A DNA stretch of 64,000 nucleotides from Rebecca billardiae RCC1528 (lineage: Eukaryota; Haptophyta): NCBI GenBank assembly GCA_965240325.2, contig OZ251242.1, forward strand, positions 1,178,001 to 1,242,000, read 5' to 3'. A model generated the notes under the pieces. The model was not told where the DNA came from, ran no database searches, and worked only from the letters and a program-made list of their open reading frames with translations. The translations under genes and the position numbers were made by a program. Below, one piece after another: positions 42,461 through 53,761 of this stretch. The stretch's first letter is position 1, and each line of letters begins with the position of its first letter.

Positions 42461-45400
42461 GTGGGGTTATTGGTACAATAACTGATTGTCTAAGAGGACG
42501 ACAAGAACGCCGGGCGCCAGCGCCGCTCATCAGCCACATCGCCCTCTACCAGACCATCGCCTCAAAGGGCGCTGCTCCCGGACAAACAGTCTGTCCGGGT
42601 TGTTCTGCCGCCCAGGAGATCGATTTCCGGCGCCGGCCTCTGCCGCCTGCTTCGCCAGGCGCGGCGTGCGAGATGGCTCCAGCCAAGCTCGTCCTGCGTC
42701 GCCGGCGGCGGCGGCTCGCACGCGGGTGGCGCGTCGCGTGCACCGACCAACATCTTTCGGCAACTCGGCGGTAAGCAACGCTCCGCATCGCGCCCCCTCG
42801 CGCTTCGGGCCACCGCCTCTTCTCTCTCTGTGTGCGTGCGCACCCTGTGGCTCTTCCGCACCCGCCCCGATCGCACCGTTCCCTCTTCGCCACATGCCTC
42901 CTCCTCCGTGGGTGCGCCCCCACGCGGATCGCTGCTCCATCTCTCCCGCCCTGCCTCGGGATCGCCCCGGTGCCAACGCCAGCCGGCTCCTACACAAGGA
43001 CCGCTGGCGGCACACCGCGCGCCGGGCCCCGTGCGCACCCGCGGGCCATTCACAGCATCCGCAAAGGCCGTCTAGCCTTCTCCTGCTTCCGCAGCGCCGC
43101 GCCTCGGGGCCGGCTGCCTGCTATCTCTCCTATTCGGGTTCCGTCTCACTCGCACTGCCCCACCTGCCCAGCCCCCGCTGGCCGGCCCTCGTGCGTGCGC
43201 GACTCACACGTGCCTTGCCCCCTTTCCTTCCCATCACTCAATGGGATTCTCCTCCACGCGGTGCTCCCCAACACACCATGAAACGGGATCACTCACGCAC
43301 CGCGTCTCGTCGACGGCGAGCGGCATGCCCACCGCATCTGCTGCCGCTCGCCAAGGCATGAGGACACGTAAATCCCACTGAGTAGGAACACACGCAGCCG
43401 CCTCGGCATCGACATGCCAGGCGGCGTGCCCACCTTCGGCCAGCAGTTGGCGTCGGCGTTCACGAGGACGGCTAGACGTGGGGTTATTGGTACAATAACT
43501 GATTGTCTAAGAGGACGACAAGAACGCCGGGCGCCAGCGCCGCTCATCAGCCACATCGCCCTCTACCAGACCATCGCCTCAAAGGGCGCTGCTCCCGGAC
43601 AAACAGTCTGTCCGGGTTGTTCTGCCGCCCAGGAGATCGATTTCCGGCGCCGGCCTCTGCCGCCTGCTTCGCCAGGCGCGGCGTGCGAGATGGCTCCAGC
43701 CAAGCTCGTCCTGCGTCGCCGGCGGCGGCGGCTCGCACGCGGGTGGCGCGTCGCGTGCACCGACCAACATCTTTCGGCAACCCGCCCACCCAGGGCCCGT
43801 TGGTCTGGTGCTCGGGCGGCGGGATCACAACACCCGCCGTCCGACCGCCCGGTCTTGCGGCGCTGCACTTAGGGCTCATGTGACCCCCTGCCTCCCAACA
43901 CGATTGGGTTTTTCAGGTTAGGTCCCCAGCAGTGCTGCTCCCGGGCGGTCAGGTGGAGGTTCAGTCGACGAGTCCGCAGGCGCTCAGCCTTCCGTCAGCG
44001 GACGTCCGCGCGGGATCACTCACGCACCGCGTCTCGTCGACGGCGAGCGGCATGCCCACCGCATCTGCTGCCGCTCGCCAAGGCATGAGGACAAACAGTC
44101 TGTCCGGGTTGTTCTTTCTGCCGAGGAGATCGGTTTCCGGCGCCGGCCTCTGCCGCCTGCTTCGCCAGGCGCGGCGTGCGAGATGGCTCCAGCCAAGCTC
44201 GTCCTGCGTCGCCGGCGGCGGCGGCTCGCACGCGGGTGGCGCGTCGCGTGCACCGACCAACATCTTTCGGCAACTCGGCGGTAAGCAACGCTCCGCATCG
44301 CGCCCCCTCGCGCTTCGGGCCACCGCCTCTTCTCTCTCTGTGTGCGTGCGCACCCTGTGGCTCTTCCGCACCCGCCCCGATCGCACCGTTCCCTCTTCGC
44401 CACATGCCTCCTCCTCCGTGGGTGCGCCCCCACGCGGATCGCTGCTCCATCTCTCCCGCCCTGCCTCGGGATCGCCCCGGTGCCAACGCCAGCCGGCTCC
44501 TACACAAGGACCGCTGGCGGCACACCGCGCGCCGGGCCCCGTGCGCACCCGCGGGCCGTTCACAGCATCCGCAAAGGCCGTCTAGCCTTCTCCTGCTTCC
44601 GCAGCGCCGCGCCCGCGGGGCCGGCTGCCTGCTGTCTCTCCTATTCGGGTTCCGTCTCACTCGCACTGCCCCACCTGCCCAGCCCCCGCTGGCCGGCCCT
44701 CGTGCGTGCGCGACTCACACGTGCCTTGCCCCTTTCCTTCCCATCGCTCAATGGGATTCTCCTCCACGCGGTGCTCCCCAACACACCATGAAACGGGATC
44801 ACTCACGCACCGCGTCTCGTCGACGGCGAGCGGCATGCCCACCGCATCTGCTGCCGCTCGCCAAGGCATGAGGACACGTAAATCCCACTGAGTAGGAACA
44901 CACGCAGCCGCCTCGGCATCGACATGCCAGGCGGCGTGCCCACCTTCGGCCAGCAGTTGGCGTCGGCGTTCACGAGGACGGCTAGACGTGGGGTTATTGG
45001 TACAATAACTGATTGTCTAAGAGGACGACAAGAACGCCGGGCGCCAGCGCCGCTCATCAGCCACATCGCCCTCTACCAGACCATCGCCTCAAAGGGCGCT
45101 GCTCCCGGACAAACAGTCTGTCCGGGTTGTTCTTTCTGCCGAGGAGATCGGTTTCCGGCGCCGGCCTCTGCCGCCTGCTTCGCCAGGCGCGGCGTGCGAG
45201 ATGGCTCCAGCCAAGCTCGTCCTGCGTCGCCGGCGGCGGCGGCTCGCACGCGGGTGGCGCGTCGCGTGCACCGACCAACATCTTTCGGCAACCCGCCCAC
45301 CCAGGGCCCGTTGGTCTGGTGCTCGGGCGGCGGGATCACAACACCCGCCGTCCGACCGCCCGGTCTTGCGGCGCTGCACTTAGGGCTCATGTGACCCCCT

Positions 45401-45805
45401 GCCTCCCAACACGATTGGGTTTTTTCAGGTTAGGTCCCCGGCAGTGCTGCTCCCGGGCGGTCAGGTGGAGGTTCAGTCGACGAGTCCGCAGGCGCTCAGC
45501 CTTCCGTCAGCGGACGTCCGCGCGGGATCACTCACGCACCGCGTCTCGTCGACGGCGAGCGGCATGCCCACCGCATCTGCTGCCGCTCGCCAAGGCATGA
45601 GGACACGTAAAGGGATCACTCACGCACCGCGTCTCGTCGACGGCGAGCGGCATGCCCACCGCATCTGCTGCCGCTCGCCAAGGCATGAGGACACGTAAAT
45701 CCCACTGAGTAGGAACACACGCAGCCGCCTCGGCATCGACATGCCAGGCGGCGTGCCCACCTTCGGCCAGCAGTTGGCGTCGGCGTTCACGAGGACGGCT
45801 AGACA
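42461..45805. repeat. Mosaic tandem array of modules P, Q1/Q2 and R
   Basis: A 3.3-kb array built from reused modules that are almost identical between copies. P (~308 bases, starts gtggggttattggtacaata, ends catctttcggcaac) is at 42461, 43479 and 44988, plus a 5'-truncated copy from ~44088. P is followed either by Q1 (~515 bases: 42771-43285, 44274-44790) or by Q2 (~226 bases: 43787-44012, 45297-45524). R (~193 bases, gggatcactcacgcaccgcg to cggctagac) is complete at 43286-43478, ~44793-44987 and 45613-45805 and truncated at 44013-44091 and 45525-45612. The order is P-Q1-R-P-Q2-R'-P'-Q1-R-P-Q2-R'-R. Open frames cross the modules on both strands, but none matches a family I know. Confidence 0.9.
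42577..42599. repeat. Perfect hairpin inside module P
   Basis: The 8-base arms cccggaca and tgtccggg flank a 7-base loop. The same hairpin recurs in the other complete P copies (~43595 and ~45104). In the truncated P copy near 44090 only the right arm and loop remain, because that copy starts within the left arm. Confidence 0.85.
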
Positions 45806-46078
45806 TATATATATCTGCTAGCGTATCTAGATGATGACTACTGATGAGTCCGTTATTCATCATCATGCTACGACAGCTACTAACTAGCTACGAAGTACGA
45901 GTACCGGACCCGGGATCCGCCGCGGACACGGCGCGCATCATGACTCAATATAATAAGCCTCATCATTCAAGTTAGTCATGTTCGGGGCGGCGCGCAATGA
46001 CGCTGATATATGATATTATGACGATGCTGATGATGATCATCGACGCATCGATATCAGCATCAGACTACTGTGATTGAT
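45806..46078. other. Spacer right of the mosaic array
   Basis: AT-richer non-coding sequence beginning with a TA run and containing GATGATGA-type words. It lies downstream of the carotenoid-isomerase-family gene. Nothing else is recognised. Confidence 0.45.
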
Positions 46079-48395
46079 TCACAACGCGCTGCTGTCCATC
46101 GCGGTCGCGGGCGCGCTCGCCGCCTCTCCGCGCAGCTCGTCCGTGGGCGTGAAGCCGCCCAGCACCGCGCCGTACGCATCGCCCAGGAGCCCCGGGTCGA
46201 GGAAGCGGTAGACCTCGTGCGAGCGCGACGCCTCCTTGAGCATCGCCATGTGCTTGGACACGGGCTGCGCACGCGCGCAGGGCGGGTGGGGTGGCGTGAG
46301 CGGAGGCACAGTCGCGCGCGCGCGCGCGCGCACGGCCGCGCACGCACCTGCACCGTCGCCGCAGCGATGGCGCCGGAAGCGGCGGCCGAGGGCGTGCCGA
46401 TGCCGGGGAAGCACGAGTCGCCGCAGCGCAGCAGCCCGGGCAGCGGCGTCTTCATGTCCGGGAATGGGAAGGGCAGCGCGTACCTGCGGCGGCGCGCGCG
46501 GCGCGGCGCGCGCGGCGCGGGGCTCAGCGTGGGCGCAGCTGGCGAGCCGAGCGCGCACGCGGGCGCGCGCGCGCCGGCGCACGTGTCTCGCGCGCGCACT
46601 GGAGCAAGCCCGAGTAGGGCGCGGCCTTGCCCGCGGCCCACGCCATGCCGTAGGTGCCGCGGTCGCGGCGCAGGAACGCCTCGTGCGCGAGCGGCGAGCC
46701 GATCACGTGGAACTCCGCGCGTTGCCGCACGTCGGGGATCGCGCGCTCGACCGCGCGCCACAGCACCTCCGCCCGCTCCGCCTTGTAAGCCTCGTACTCG
46801 GGCGAGCCGTCGGCGAGGCCCTCCCACGGCTCGTACGGCTCGCCGCCCGAGGAGTAGACGTGGATGACGTGCTTGCCCGGCGGGCAGACCGACGGGTCGA
46901 CGAGCGACGGGATGAAGAAGGAGCACAGGTTCTGCGAGTCCTGCAGCGAGCGCGACCAGTCCTGCACCACCAGCTGCGCCGCGTCGGGGATGTGACTCAG
47001 GTCAAGGTCGGTAGCGTCGATCGCGACAAAGAGGTGCATGATCGCGCCGTGGCGCGGGAGCTTGGCGAACTGGGCGGTCCACTCGGCGACGGCGGGCGGC
47101 AGCGGCGCCTTCGCCTTCTCCTCCTCGCTCTGCCGCAGCAGCTTCGCCACGTCGAACGGCGTGAGGTTGGCGACGACGGCCTTCTTGGCGCGCACCGTCT
47201 TGCCGTTGCGCAGCGTGATGCCGGTTGCGCGCCCGTCCTCGACGAGGACCTTCTCGACGTGCGCGTTGAGCTCGAGCTTGCCGCCGAACTTCTCGAGGCC
47301 GCGCACCAGCGCGTCCGCGATGCCGCACGTCCCGCCGAGCGGCACGGTGAACGCCGCCTCCGGGTCGAAGAAGCGCTCGAGGATGTAGAGCATGTGCGCG
47401 GTCATCGCGCCCTTGGCCGGGAAGCCGCAGAAGATGCACATCGTGTCTATGAAGTTGCGCAGGAAGGGGACGGTGACGTACTCGTCGACGACCTTGTGCA
47501 GCGAGTCGAAGAGCATCGTCAGGTCGCCGAAGATGTCCGGGTGCCGCGCGACGTACGGCAGCGAGCCCGCCGTCGTCGCGAGGAAGCCGATGTCCTGCCG
47601 CAGGTTGAGCAAAGACACGGCCTTGGTCGAGCCCGACAGCGTGCGCAGCCGCTCGCGCAGCGCGTTCCACTCCGCGATGGCGAGCTCGCCGTCCTCGCCG
47701 CACTGCTCGCGCAGCGTCGCCTCGAACTGCTCCAGCGAGCCGATCGGGAAGCGCCAGTGCCCCTCGGGCGTCCAGTACCCGATGCCCTTGTACGTGGTGG
47801 AGGGAAGCTCCTCGCCTAGGATGTCGATGATCATGCGGAGCGGGTTGATCGAGGGCTCGTTGAGGCCCTCGAAGATCGAGGGGCCCACCTCGAACGAGTA
47901 CTCCCCGCCCTCGTGCTTCCGCGTGAACGTGTGCGCAGAGCCGCCCGCCTTGATGTGCGACTCGACACAGAGCACGCGGTCGCCGTACTTGGCGGTGAGC
48001 GCCGCGCACGCGAGCCCGCCGACGCCCGAGCCGATGACGATGACGTCGTACTCGTCGTTGCCGTCGCCGCCACCGGACATGCCGTTGCCCGTGCCCGCGC
48101 GCGCCGGCTTGCGCTCCGCCGCCTTCGCCGCCGCCTGCTCGTCCTCGTCATACACAAACGTCATGATTTTGTCGCGGCTCGTCTCGAGCGTCTGCGCGAC
48201 GTTCTTGTTGGCGGGCGCCTCCATGCGCGCGCGCGCGCGGGAGGCGCGGGCGACGACGGCGCTCCGCGCGCCCATCACGCGGGACGCGCCATCCACGCCG
48301 CCCAGCGCCACGCACAGCAGCGTCGCGGACGTCGCGAGCGCGCGCAGCATCATCGTGGTTGTGCCTCCGATGCGCCGCGTAGTCCGGCGACTCAA
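46079..48395 (-). CDS. Carotenoid isomerase (CRTISO)/phytoene-desaturase-family FAD oxidoreductase, plastid-targeted
   Basis: Three exons (46600-48395, 46348-46483, 46079-46264) give 705 residues. CRTISO-family flavoproteins convert poly-cis to all-trans carotenes or act as related carotenoid or retinol oxidoreductases. The N-terminus has a signal-peptide core (LRALATSATLLCVALGGVDG) followed by an Arg/Ala/Ser-rich stretch, a bipartite presequence as used for secondary plastids. The FAD-binding motif DVIVIGSGVGGLACAALTAK is near residue 115 with GGSAHTF behind it. Further typical segments are FEVGPSIFEGL, FIDTMCIFCGFPAKG, VPLGGTCGIADALVRGL and HGAIMHLFVAID. The C-terminal flavin motif CGDSCFPGIGTPSAAASG is in exon 2. 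Splicing restores LLQYALPFPFPDM. Met codons at 48353 and 48350 are equally good starts. Whether it is CRTISO proper or a paralogue needs phylogeny. Confidence 0.85.
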
Positions 48396-48629
48396 TCAGC
48401 TCCCGCTTAGTATCTCGCGCCATCTCCAGCGAGGCTCATTAGGCTTTCCCTAGGTCGCAATTAGAGCCGGGTGCGAGTGTGCGACCGTGCAGGCGCACGT
48501 CCGGACTCCGACTGGGGCAACCGGCGGTGCCCGCCGCTGACTCGGCTGAGCCAACTAAAGCGCTCACGATGCACTGATGAGCCGATTAAGTGTCTGAGCG
48601 CAGCACATTGCAGTGCGAGCAAGGGGCTT

Positions 48630-48928
48630 ATAACTCACTCGGTAGACCCACATGGCACATGAGAGTAGACTGAGGTGGGGGCCGCGTTGATAAACGCGTG
48701 AGGTGACTAGGTCACACCCCCGAAGCCGTCCAGGATGCGACGCCGACCAGGAAGGACTCGCCGATGCATACGAGCAACTACGCCGACAGCAGAAGCCGAT
48801 GACCGCCTAGACGCCGAAGAGGAAGTACTCGATGGAGCACGTAGACCGCAGGCGCTGGCAGCCGACGCCCCCCCCCCCCAACGCAAGTTTGGGCAGAGCG
48901 CGGCGCCGCAGGAGGCAGAGGCCTCGAG
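48630..48928 (+). repeat. Direct repeat copy 1 (299 bp)
   Basis: Begins ataactcactcggtagaccc and ends gaggcagaggcctcgag, almost identical to 49280-49567. It differs from copy 2 by a 7-base insertion near the start, an extra CAG, and a C run of 12 instead of 11. It contains the inverted word gtgac-tag-gtcac. Confidence 0.92.
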
Positions 48929-49279
48929 GGCCTCCACCCCCCCCGACACCGCGCGCACCCAAGGCCATGCCCACCCAGCAACCAGCAGGGTGGGAGGGCA
49001 GGGAGAAACAACTCCCAGAGGAGGGGCAGCCACCAGCGCAGCGGTGACCAGAGCAGCCACGCCGGCCGCCGCGCAGCGGGTGCAGCCAGCGAGCGCGGCC
49101 GCACCCAGACGCGCATCGCTTGCCGAGCTGCTGAGCGAATCCAGACCCGCGCCCACCAGTCCGGGCCTGGCTCTGCTTGACGACCGGAAAACCTCCAGGC
49201 AGCCGGACCCTGGCTGCCAGCCCGCCCTCATGAGGGCTACCGGTGAGTTATACCCGCATAACCGAGCGGTTATACAACC

Positions 49280-49567
49280 ATAACTCACTCGGTAGACCCA
49301 CATGAGAGTAGACTGAGGTGGGGGCCGCGTTGATAAACGCGTGAGGTGACTAGGTCACACCCCCGAAGCCGTCCAGGATGCGACGCCGACCAGGAAGGAC
49401 TCGCCGATGCATACGAGCAACTACGCCGACAGAAGCCGATGACCGCCTAGACGCCGAAGAGGAAGTACTCGATGGAGCACGTAGACCGCAGGCGCTGGCA
49501 GCCGACGCCCCCCCCCCCAACGCAAGTTTGGGCAGAGCGCGGCGCCGCAGGAGGCAGAGGCCTCGAG
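49280..49567 (+). repeat. Direct repeat copy 2 (288 bp)
   Basis: Second copy of the repeat, starting 650 bases after the first. The 351 bases between copies are GC-rich and not repeated. The flanks show no terminal inverted repeats, so the pair could be a segmental duplication or the ends of an element. Confidence 0.92.
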
Positions 49568-51053
49568 CCAGAGTACCGTTCAGTTCCGAGGCGTAGCCCT
49601 CGCTCAGAGTCAGACCGTCGACGATGGACTCGGATCGTCGGCGCTCCCCGGAAAGGCATGGCAAGGGCGGCGCGTGGTGAAGTCGAAGACTCAGAGATCG
49701 ATCAGTCCGGCATCAGGCGCCGCTGCCCCCGAGCTTGCGAGAGCCCGAATACAGGGCGGCTGCCGCGGCGCGGCCGGGGCGCCTAGGGCGCCGACCGGCG
49801 CGCGGCCGCGCGCAGGCATCGACACGGGGCGGCGGGCGGGCGCGCGGAGAGTGAGCGGGGGCACGAACGCGATGTCGACGGCAGTCGGGACCCGCCGCAG
49901 CCGCGCGCTCCAGGCGCAACTCGCCGCGCGCACCTGCCCATCGCCGTCCTCACCCGTCGGTCGCTCGTCAGCTCGCCTCATCCTCTCGCGGTCTCGCCGC
50001 AGCCGTGGCGTACGGAAAACGCGGGCCCGCGCCCCGGCTCCCGCTCCGGTGTCAGATAGTATTGAGATTCGCCGAGGTTGGCCCATCGGCTACTGACCCT
50101 TGCCTCGTCGGCTCCTGATACAGACACGGCGCGATTGAATAGTTGATTCAACTGATTCAAGGGACGTACATGGTCACATCGGTTCGCGGCAATCTCTATC
50201 TAGATACGTCATCGCTCCTTGGACCTTGCTGCAATCTCATTGGCCGGAAAAATCGCTTGTAACGGTTCGTTACGTTAGGGATCCTAAAGGGCGTGAAGTT
50301 TTTTGGACGGGCGTCACTCCACGCTTTACTATGAACTTGCCGTGGGCGCGACCTTTTTCGGCCGTGATGCATGTTAGAGAGGGTCTCAAAATTCGAAACT
50401 CGGTCTCCTCCAGCCATGAAAATCGTCCCCCGTCCCTTTTTTCTTGATCAAAGATCTTTTTGAAACGTTGTTCGGGCCCGCTGGTGCGGGCTCCACGCTG
50501 CGCGCTCCGCCCTGCACCGCGGGCCATAATAAACTAATAACTATGCTGTAATCACGCAGCATAAGGCTGATTCATCAGTGATTATTGCCGTGTAGTTCAA
50601 CTAGTAATAGATATATTTATGCCGACGCCGACCGGCTGTGACACTCCGCTGTGCCGCTTGACTAGCTCAGACCGCTCAGTCGGACCGCGTCACGCGTGGC
50701 TCCGACGGTCACTCCGAGTGAGTGCGATGCGCCCGAGTTCTTCGTCACTCGGCCGCAGAGTGCCGGCCCGATTCAAGCCGTCTCGTAGATTTTCTGCTAA
50801 GAATGAGATGGCGGACAAATCTCGCCTGCCCGAGCTGTGTTATAGCGTCGTCATCTATATATGCTCTTATTATTCTAAATTAGTTAGTACGGTGAACTGC
50901 AAGGAGTGACAGTGATGCCACACCGGCGCCGTGACACCATGGCGTGAGTGTGCAGTGGCTCCTCGGTAGTTGGCGTGCATGCGTCGGCAGACTGCAGCGA
51001 GCAGTGCGTGACAGATACCGGATGATGCGGAGCGACCGGCCACCAACTGGAAA

Positions 51054-52385
51054 TTAGGCGAGGCCGTGGCGCTGGCGGTACTCGGCCAGCTCGCGCGCCA
51101 TGCGCTCGTTCCAGCCTGTGCGCACGCAACCGGCGCAAGGCGCGTCAGCATGGACAACCGGCGGCGTGCGCACTCCGCGCTCGTGCAGGGCCAGCATGCT
51201 CACACCACACACGCACACGCACGTGCACGCGCTGCGCGCGCGCGCCACGCACCCTTTGGCTCAGCCGGGTCGTTGATGTGCGGCTGGTCGCCGATCAGGT
51301 CGGCGGGGAGCACGCGCGCGCGCGCGGCGTCGAAGGTGCGGTCCATCGCGGCCTTCTGCTCGCGGATCGCCTCGTCCGTGTCCATGTCGGTGAAACGCCT
51401 GCGCCAGTCGCGGCGCGCACGCGCACGTGGTGAGTGCGATCACAGCCCGGCACGCGCGCAAACCGAAGGGCGCACGCGCATGCGCGCGCGCGCGCGCGCA
51501 CCGCGTGAAGGACTCGACGTGCACGGGACAGCGCACGCCGATGTGCATGAGCACGGCGAGCATCCCCGCCGCGTCGGACACGCCGTTGATCCCGGGAACG
51601 TCGCGCTCGAACTCGGGCTGCGCGCGGCGCGAGACGCTCGCCGTCGAGTCGTTCAGCTCGACCAGCGCGACCTCGTGCGGCTCGAGGCAGATCAGCTCCT
51701 CGAGGAGGGCGCCGGTGCAGTGCCAGTGGTGCGAGTCGAGCTTGAGGCCGACGTGGGACGAGACCCCCGCCGCGGCGGCGAGGCAGCGGATCCCCTCGAT
51801 CGTGTGCACGAAGTCGTACCCGCCCTTGCTCGGCCGGCCGTGCACGCGCCTGTTCCCGTACGGGCCGAGGAACTCGAGCGCGAGCCGGATGTCGTGCTCG
51901 CGCAGCACCTCGCCGACGCGGCGGAGGCGGGCGGTGACGAGGGCGAAGTGGTCGGCGAAGCGGTTCTTCTGCGCCGCGTTCGACCACGGCAGCAGGTGGA
52001 ACGAGGTCGTTTTGAAGCCAGCCGCGGCCGCGAGCGGCGCCTCGCGGACAAACTGCGCAAACTCCTTCTCGAAGAACTCGTCATCCGAGAGGTCGTGCAG
52101 GTGGCACGGGAAGCGCCACCCGCCGGGCTCGAGGCCGTGCTGCTCGAGCAGCGCGACCACCGCGTCCGGCCCGTGCTCGAGCAGGAAGTCCACGTCAAGG
52201 TGCACCGCGTCGTACCCGTGCTTCTGCGCCATCGCGCACGCCTCCGGGAAGGGTAGCTGCTTGCCGAGCGTGCCAATGTGCGGCCAGGGGACGTCCCAGT
52301 CGGAGTCAGTGACGTTGAGGGTGCGGAGGAGCTTCGTCGGCCAGCCCTTGCCGGCGGTGAGGGGAGGGGCGCCGTTCGATGCCAT
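51054..52385 (-). CDS. Xylose-isomerase-like TIM-barrel protein (sugar isomerase/epimerase superfamily)
   Basis: Three exons (51502-52385, 51253-51398, 51054-51115) give 363 residues. The fold groups sugar isomerases and epimerases (IolE, hydroxypyruvate isomerase, tagatose epimerase) that use a metal ion at the barrel mouth. Barrel-strand motifs visible are YDAVHLDVDFLLEHGPDAVV (~55-74), WRFPCHLHDLSDDEF (~87), IRLALEFLGPY with its metal-ligand Glu, VGLKLDSHHWHCTGALLEEL with Asp-x-x-His-His, and VALVELNDS. These match the E...D-x-x-H...H/N-D ligand pattern of the superfamily. Splicing rebuilds VHVESFTRRFTDMDTDEAI and the end PAEPKGWNERMARELAEYRQ; Glu in VHVE is probably the last metal ligand. 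No plastid or secretory presequence is seen, so it is probably cytosolic. The substrate is unknown; its single-copy, bacterial-like look could reflect old transfer. Confidence 0.8.
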
Positions 52386-53761
52386 CCGGAAGTGCTGCGT
52401 GTGCGCGTGTGGTGTGGCCTGGCCGTGCGGACTGACGAGAGTGCAGCGCGCACGGTCGGAACTCGGACGGCCGGTGGCGATGTCTCGGAAGCGGCCAACA
52501 GCCGGCGCCTCGCGTGCGGGAAAAGGTGGCTCCGACCGGGCCGGATTGAGCGCTTTGGTCCGGTTTTCGACGAGAGCTCCCCAAACTCGGCGCGACACGG
52601 CCGGTCGCAGTCGTTCGCTGGTAGTGATGACCGGTCTGACCGGAAACGAGTACACGACCGTAAGGCGGCAGACTGGCCGGTCAGATTTCTTCATGATCAG
52701 TTGGGCACTGGGCGACATTCGACAGCGTCTGCTAGCAGTGCAATCGTCGTCATCGCGCAGCACAGTATACGCGTCGTCGTCAGGCGCATGAGTCGTACAG
52801 TTTACTATGATTTAACGTGCACACTTGGTTAAGGCGTGATTAACGCCATCCAACACTGCACAAAGACACCGCCACAAAACAGACCGGCGCAGGCAGGTGA
52901 GGGGCGCGTTGCCGCACCTCATCGAGGCGGCCATTGCAGCAAGCGGCCGCCCCGCGCTCGAAGGCACGCAGTAGTCAGTAGTGACAGTACGGTCGTCGTC
53001 CGTCAACTGCGCTGCTCGCGATCGGCGCGCGAAGCCTATATATCGTCGTCGTCTGAGAAATGAGTCAACTCACTACAACTGTGTGTCAGTGTGCACGCGT
53101 ACCGAGTGTGCTAACGGTGTCGGTGTGTTGTCCCGTGTATACAGTATAACACGTGCAGTCGGTCGGACGAGTCATCTTAGACCGCTCGGCTCAGCCGAGC
53201 GGTATAATGATCGGTGTCTGCTGACTGCTGTTGCCGATTGAGTAGCTAGTGCTTCGTCTGTACTTTGTGTCTGTGATCGATCGCGTTAGTACTACTACTT
53301 TTAATGTAGCAGCGGTGTGATCAATTGCGGGACTGCAGAGCGGCGCGGAGGGCGGCCGACCCGTACTCCGCCCTCATCACCGGGCTCAGGGCGCCGGCCA
53401 CGGGTCCGAGACCGATGGCGATGCCGGCTTGGCATCGGACCGTCCGGCCCCCCGCCGCGCCCGGCCCAACTCATATCAGAGCGACGGAGCGCCTGCTATA
53501 CTGAGCAGTACGTACTGCCGTAGTGGTCACGCGATCGGCGGATATACGACGACGACTTGTAGTAATACGCGACGACAGACAGTGATGACGAGTGTGACAA
53601 GCTACGTATACCGACTACCGTACTCCGTAGTGCGGCGCCAGTGTCCGCGAATCGGATCTCGCGCGCGTACTGCTCACATATGATGCGCGGACAATGCCAA
53701 TGGTACTACGGCTACTGCCAATCGAGAGCCGTAGTCCAAGACTCAGACTACGGTCCTACTC
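52386..53761. other. Spacer, no gene seen
   Basis: About 1.4 kb between the TIM-barrel gene start and the 3' end of the EF-hand protein gene. GC is near 50-55%. Between ~52390 and 52800 it should hold the promoter of the TIM-barrel gene. No repeat copy, RNA gene or conserved frame is found. Confidence 0.45.

Larger units (their letters stand above)
48396..51053. other. Long spacer with direct repeats, no confident gene
   Basis: A 2.7-kb interval between minus-strand genes. It contains the two 0.3-kb direct repeats listed below. A GC-rich, Ala/Arg-biased open stretch at ~49640-50090 lacks any family motif on either strand. 50170-50520 is AT-richer with T runs (gttttttgg, cccttttttctt), and 50520-51050 is unremarkable. 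I cannot support a gene here. Confidence 0.45.

Noticed and set aside
42486-43361. Open frame of 291 codons within the mosaic array (and similar ones in each copy, both strands)
   Set aside because: The frames stop or change at module junctions and match no family. A minus-strand stretch in module R (VLMPWRAAADAVGMPLAVDE) looked protein-like but has competing frames of equal quality.
48630-48720. tRNA-like D-arm word aactcactcggtagaccc
   Set aside because: No acceptor stem, anticodon arm or T-arm can be folded around it.
49691-50086. 131-codon minus-strand frame
   Set aside because: It is Arg/Pro/Ala-biased with no motif, signal or splice context; it is compatible with chance in GC-rich DNA.
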